In this document: in pieces, positions 21,453 to 24,663 of the stretch
How the letters are laid out: every line of letters starts with the position of its first letter
Numbering within the stretch: position 1 is the first letter of the stretch
Source: UBA4744 sp035282865
GTDB lineage: Bacteria; Actinomycetota; Acidimicrobiia; Spongiisociales; UBA4744
DNA length: 24,663 bases
Direction of reading: 5' to 3'
Assembly (NCBI GenBank): GCA_035282865.1
Contig: DATEVB010000080.1
Location: 1-24,663, forward strand
The notes under the pieces: generated by a model
Seen by the model: the letters and a program-made list of their open reading frames with translations, nothing else
Database searches by the model: none
What the model was told of the DNA's origin: nothing
Made by a program: the position numbers and the translations under genes

Positions 21453-22168
21453 CAGATCCGGTCCGTCCTCTGCAGCCAGATCAGGGCGCCGATTCCGGCG
21501 GCCAGCATGACCATCCACAGCCCGGAACCGATCAGGTCGCCGACCAGACGGGGCGCTCCGGCGATAGCCTTCTGCGTCAGCGCCCACGAGGGGAGCCAGG
21601 TGGTGGCCAGCACGAAGAACAGGAAGATCAAGATGGCCCGGCCGTAGGCGTTCCACCAGGTCAGGTCTCTTTTCTTGCGGGGCGAGGTGAGCAAGAACAA
21701 CAGGCCGACCACGAAGACGGTCTGGGCCGAGCCGAGCATGACCAGATTCCAGGGGAACGGCTCCCCTTGGTCGACCGGCCCGGCCGTTCCACTCCCGCCC
21801 GACACTCCGAGCCGGTTCTGCACGTAGTCGACGACCGCCCCGATCTCCTCGTCGGTGAGTTGGTCCGCAACCGCAGGCATCCGACCGTTGTAGGTCACCC
21901 CACCGACCACCAATTCGCCCTCTTTGCCGTTCCTGATGACGCCTTCCACATAGGCTGCATCCTGGACATTGGGATTGCCGGCCAGGGGCGGGAACGTGCC
22001 GGACAGCCCCGCTCCGTCGCTGCCATGGCATGCCAAACAGCTACGCCCGTAGACCTCTTCTCCCTCGTCCTCTTGAGCAGCGGCCATCGGTGCCAGCAAA
22101 ACGATCACCAGCAACGCAACCGGCACCGCTCCGAGCGACGTCCGCATGAGCTTTCCCAACAGGGCCAT
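21452..22168 (-). CDS. c-type cytochrome with a three-helix membrane tail
   Basis: The protein has 238 aa. A signal peptide (about residues 1-31, ending APMAAAQ) leads to a cytochrome c domain with CLACH (Cys44, Cys47, His48) and a likely Met97 ligand in GRMPAV. After a Gly/Pro-rich linker, three membrane helices follow, at about residues 141-160, 175-195 and 212-232. I do not recognise the membrane tail as a named domain. The ATG at 22168 has GGAGGGG 8 nt upstream; an earlier in-frame start at 22207 lacks this. It is the first gene of the operon. It may be the cytochrome c1-like partner of the complex, or an anchor for the flavin/iron-sulfur subunit encoded next. Both are inferences. Confidence 0.88.
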   Translation of the reverse strand: MALLGKLMRTSLGAVPVALLVIVLLAPMAAAQEDEGEEVYGRSCLACHGSDGAGLSGTFPPLAGNPNVQDAAYVEGVIRNGKEGELVVGGVTYNGRMPAVADQLTDEEIGAVVDYVQNRLGVSGGSGTAGPVDQGEPFPWNLVMLGSAQTVFVVGLLFLLTSPRKKRDLTWWNAYGRAILIFLFFVLATTWLPSWALTQKAIAGAPRLVGDLIGSGLWMVMLAAGIGALIWLQRTDRI

Positions 22169-22202
22169 AGCCGGGTCCCCTCCGTAGTGAAAGGCGCCCC
22201 TC

Positions 22203-22208
22203 ATCATA
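22203..22208 (-). promoter_or_regulatory. Candidate -10 box for the cytochrome b/Rieske operon
   Basis: TATGAT on the minus strand lies 34 bp upstream of the first ATG of the operon. No good -35 box was found at the right distance, so the promoter call is weak. Confidence 0.3.
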
Positions 22209-22242
22209 AACGGACAACATCGATTGCTCTGCCGGTCCGGCG

Positions 22243-22271
22243 TTGCAGTAACCGGAATCGTTTCCTATGCT
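22243..22271 (+). promoter_or_regulatory. Promoter of the ba3 oxidase operon
   Basis: TTGCAG (22243-22248) and TATGCT (22266-22271) are separated by 17 bp, a good housekeeping-sigma match. The predicted start near 22278 gives a leader of about 56 nt. The leader contains GTGCCC/GGGCAC arms (22290-22295 and 22312-22317) just before the GGAGGGG ribosome site at 22321-22327. Confidence 0.6.
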
Positions 22272-22333
22272 CGCCCGGATCGCACCGGTGTGCCCGGCTC
22301 AGGGCGACTGTGGGCACCGCGGAGGGGAAACAC

Positions 22334-22480
22334 ATGGCTGATGAGCAACGGCCGGAGGAACAGCCGGAAGAGTTCCGCCCGAGAGGAACGGTGGCGATCC
22401 TGGTGATGTTCGTACTGGCCATCATCATTCTCTGGGCGTCGGTGTATGTGATCCTGCTCTCCCGGGGGGTGACGGTATGA
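22334..22480 (+). CDS. ba3-type cytochrome c oxidase subunit IIa (small single-helix subunit)
   Basis: This 48-aa protein has a charged N-terminus (MADEQRPEEQPEEFRPRG), one membrane helix (about residues 19-42) and the ending LLSRGVTV. The helix and its flanks resemble the 34-aa subunit IIa of the Thermus ba3 oxidase, with the RG...VYxxxxxRG pattern. Subunit IIa replaces the missing first helix of subunit II in these oxidases. It starts at ATG 22334, with GGAGGGG 6 nt upstream. Its stop overlaps the subunit II start as ATGA. It is easily missed by gene callers because of its size, and its position supports the call strongly. Confidence 0.85.
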   Translation: MADEQRPEEQPEEFRPRGTVAILVMFVLAIIILWASVYVILLSRGVTV

Positions 22481-22980
22481 GCCAACCGGGTTCCACCAAG
22501 CAGTCGGTGCACATCGACCCGTACGAGAAGAATTGGATGCGGATCTCGATCATCCTGCTGATCATCTTCGGCACGGCCGTCACCGTCGCCGGTTTCGCCC
22601 TCGGCTTCCAGGTTCCTTCCCCGGAGGAGCGGGTCGATCCCAATAACCTGACCGGCCCGTGGCTCAACCCCGGGCTCCGCGAGCTTTCTCCCGGCGTCTA
22701 CGAGGTCTACATCATCGCTAACGCCACCACCTGGCAGTTCGATCCACCTGCGGTGGAAGTTCCGGTCGGGTCAACGGTGACCTTCTACGTCACGAGTCGG
22801 GACATCCAGCACGGCTTCAAGCTGCAGGACACCAACATCAACATGCAGATCGTGCCGGGGCAGGTGTCCAAGCTGACCTACACCTTTGACGAAGTGGGTG
22901 AGTACCCCTACATCTGCACCGAGTATTGCGGCATCGGACACGCCGCCATGTTCGGAACCTTCACCGTGGTGGAGAAGTAA
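22477..22980 (+). CDS. ba3-type cytochrome c oxidase subunit II
   Basis: The protein has 167 aa. One N-terminal membrane helix (about residues 21-44) anchors a cupredoxin domain. The CuA ligands are His112 (DIQHGF), Cys147, Cys151, His155 and Met158 (ICTEYCGIGHAAMFG). A single helix instead of two, and the short length, match ba3-type (B-family) oxidases rather than aa3. CuA takes electrons from cytochrome c and passes them to heme b in subunit I. The ATG overlaps the IIa stop, and the stop is directly followed by the subunit I ATG. Confidence 0.95.
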   Translation: MSQPGSTKQSVHIDPYEKNWMRISIILLIIFGTAVTVAGFALGFQVPSPEERVDPNNLTGPWLNPGLRELSPGVYEVYIIANATTWQFDPPAVEVPVGSTVTFYVTSRDIQHGFKLQDTNINMQIVPGQVSKLTYTFDEVGEYPYICTEYCGIGHAAMFGTFTVVEK

Positions 22981-24663
22981 ATGGCAACGCCGCCGGGAAG
23001 AGGACGGGGCTTGCTGGCTGCCTATGAGGTGCCCAAGACCGACAAGCGCTTCATCGGCGCCCACATACTGGTAGCGGTGATCGCCCTGTCGATAGGCACC
23101 CTGTTTGGTCCTCTTCAGGCGTTCGAGCATTCCGGGATCGACCTCTACCCGTATATCCAGCCCGTCTTCAAGTCGTACTACCAGGGCCTCACCATCCACG
23201 GCGTGCTCAACGCATTGGTGTGGACCACTTTCTTCATCACCGGGTTCTTTACCCTGACCATCATCTACGGCTTCAAGCGAGGGCTCCGCTACCCGAAACT
23301 CAACCGGGTCGGGTTCTGGACCATGGTGGTCGGTCTGGTCATGGCGGCCGTTCCGATCCTGCTGGACGAGGCGACCGTCCTCTACACGTTCTACCCACCA
23401 CTCCAGGCCAACTGGGCGTTCTACGCCGGGCTCACACTGGTGGTGGTAGGCAGCTGGATCGAGGGCTACGGCTTCTTCTTCACCTACCGGGCCTGGCGCA
23501 AGGAAAACCCGGACACGCGGACGCCTTTCATTGCCTTCGGCAGTCTGATCACGATGGCCATGTGGCAGTTCGCCACGCTGGGAATCGCGGTCGAGATCCT
23601 CACCATGCTCCTCCCCTGGTCGCTCGGTTTGATCGAGGGCACCGACCCGCAGCTGGCCCGCACCTACTTCTGGTTCACCGGCCACCCGCTCGTCTACTTC
23701 TGGCTCTTGCCGGCCTACGTGTCCTGGTACGGGATGCTGCCCCGGCAAGCGGGCGGCAAGCTCTTCTCTGATTCGCTGGCCCGCCTCGCGTTCTGGCTCT
23801 TCCTGGTGCTGTCGGTGCCGCTCGGATTCCACCACCAGTTCGTAGACCCCGGCATCCCTTCCGGATGGAAGTACATCCACGCGGTGCTCACCTACTCGGT
23901 CTTCTTCCCTTCGATGGTGACCGCCTTCACGGTCATCGCCTCACTCGAGCGGGCCGCTCGAAACCGGGGCGGAAAGGGTCTCCTCGGTTGGGTCCGCGCC
24001 TTGCCGTGGAACAACGGGTCGGTCACGGCGCAACTGCTGGCCGGGATCTTGTTCATGTTCGGTGGGATCGGCGGGCTCACCAATGCCTCCTACAACGTCA
24101 ACCTGGTGATCCACAACACGACCTGGGTGCCGGGGCACTTCCACCTCACCGTGGCCACCGCCGTCACCCTCTCCTTCATGGGCATCTCCTATTGGCTGGT
24201 GCCGTGGATCACCGGCAAGCCGCTCTGGAAGCCCCGCCTGGCAGTGATTCAGGCCTGGACCTGGTTTATCGGCATGCTCATCTTCTCCAACGCCATGCAC
24301 GTGCTCGGGTTGCTCGGTGCTCCCCGCCGGACGCCGCTCGGGGTGGCCCCGTACGTGCCGGAAGAGTGGAGCGGCCACCTGTTGAGGGTCGGGCTGGGCG
24401 GTGCGATCCTGTTGGTGTCGGCGGTGATGTTCGTATGGATCGTTGCCCGAACGGCCGGGGGCAAGGAACGGCTCGGGGAGGGCGAGGAAATCGAGATTCC
24501 GGTGGCCGAGTCGCTGCAGGACCCGCAGCTGACGCCCCTCTGGCTGGACCGCTGGGTCCCCTGGCTGGTCGGTACGGTGCTCCTCATCCTCATCGCCTAC
24601 GGTCCACAGCTGATCGACCAGATCGCCAACATCGACCTGGGCTCCGGCCGGGCCCCGACCATC
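22981..24663 (+). CDS. ba3-type cytochrome c oxidase subunit I (cut by window edge)
   Basis: 561 codons are visible and the frame is open at the edge. B-family oxidases have about 560-600 residues, so the gene is nearly complete. Conserved ligands are His73 (LTIHGVLNALV) for the low-spin heme, His235 with Tyr239 (FTGHPLVYFWLLPAY, the CuB His and cross-linked Tyr), His284 and His285 (LGFHHQFVDPG) for CuB, and His386 and His388 (WVPGHFHLTVA) for the two hemes. The YxxWLLPAY context and the loss of the D-channel motif fit the ba3 type. It reduces oxygen to water and pumps protons through a K-type channel. The stop and any further operon genes lie outside the window. Confidence 0.95.
   Translation, partial: MATPPGRGRGLLAAYEVPKTDKRFIGAHILVAVIALSIGTLFGPLQAFEHSGIDLYPYIQPVFKSYYQGLTIHGVLNALVWTTFFITGFFTLTIIYGFKRGLRYPKLNRVGFWTMVVGLVMAAVPILLDEATVLYTFYPPLQANWAFYAGLTLVVVGSWIEGYGFFFTYRAWRKENPDTRTPFIAFGSLITMAMWQFATLGIAVEILTMLLPWSLGLIEGTDPQLARTYFWFTGHPLVYFWLLPAYVSWYGMLPRQAGGKLFSDSLARLAFWLFLVLSVPLGFHHQFVDPGIPSGWKYIHAVLTYSVFFPSMVTAFTVIASLERAARNRGGKGLLGWVRALPWNNGSVTAQLLAGILFMFGGIGGLTNASYNVNLVIHNTTWVPGHFHLTVATAVTLSFMGISYWLVPWITGKPLWKPRLAVIQAWTWFIGMLIFSNAMHVLGLLGAPRRTPLGVAPYVPEEWSGHLLRVGLGGAILLVSAVMFVWIVARTAGGKERLGEGEEIEIPVAESLQDPQLTPLWLDRWVPWLVGTVLLILIAYGPQLIDQIANIDLGSGRAPTI

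Noticed and set aside
19653..22031. A 792-codon version of the flavoprotein as a fusion with upstream sequence
   Set aside because: The extra 193 residues are an out-of-frame reading of the cytochrome gene. The ATG at 21452 overlaps that gene's stop, as at other junctions of the operon.
1..24663. CRISPR arrays, insertion sequences, tRNA and rRNA genes
   Set aside because: No regularly spaced repeats, transposase motifs, tRNA-like cloverleaf or rRNA segments were noticed on reading. A tRNA or covariance-model scan was not possible here.

Overview
The window is a GC-rich stretch of bacterial chromosome given over almost entirely to aerobic respiration. Several things suggest a high-GC, possibly deep-branching actinobacterium: GC-rich codon use, GTG and TTG starts, densely overlapping operons, a GlgB with a Lys/Pro/Ala-rich N-terminal extension, and TANNNT-type -10 boxes close to start codons. 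The respiratory genes are not the usual actinobacterial set, because cytochrome b is split and b6-like and the terminal oxidase is ba3-type. The phylum call is therefore an inference, and no rRNA or other marker gene is present to test it.

Layout. (1) 1-303, minus: 5' end of glgB (glycogen branching enzyme), cut by the window edge. (2) 439-10605, minus: a complex I cluster transcribed from right to left in the order nuoA-B-C-D-H-I-J-K-L-M-N. Genes for the NADH-oxidising module (nuoE, nuoF, nuoG) are absent; nuoD is followed by 72 bp and then nuoH. A candidate promoter and a GC-rich leader hairpin precede nuoA. (3) 10741-11847, plus: a type I phosphodiesterase/alkaline-phosphatase-family protein. 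(4) 11925-15142: a TetR regulator divergent from an RND/MmpL-like exporter, with a candidate operator between them, followed on the plus strand by a methyltransferase (15160-15948). (5) 16000-17356: an FTR1/EfeU-type iron permease (minus) divergent from an ArsR-family regulator (plus), with two abutting palindromes next to the permease start. (6) 17447-22168, minus: a six-gene cytochrome b/Rieske operon in the order c-type cytochrome with a membrane tail, GltD-like FAD/iron-sulfur oxidoreductase, cytochrome b6-like, subunit IV-like, Rieske protein, c-type cytochrome. Every junction overlaps. (7) 22334-24663, plus: a ba3-type oxidase operon, subunit IIa (48 aa), subunit II and subunit I (cut by the window edge), transcribed away from the cytochrome b/Rieske operon.

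How the genes fit together. Complex I reduces quinone and pumps ions. The Rieske/cytochrome b complex oxidises quinol and passes electrons through membrane-anchored cytochromes c to the CuA site of the ba3 oxidase, which reduces oxygen. Two points do not fit a textbook chain. Complex I has no NADH module in this locus. A soluble-looking flavin/iron-sulfur oxidoreductase, of the type that exchanges electrons between NAD(P)H and ferredoxin-like carriers, is encoded inside the quinol-oxidising operon. Together these are the most interesting feature of the window. No mobile elements, CRISPR arrays, tRNAs or rRNAs were recognised.
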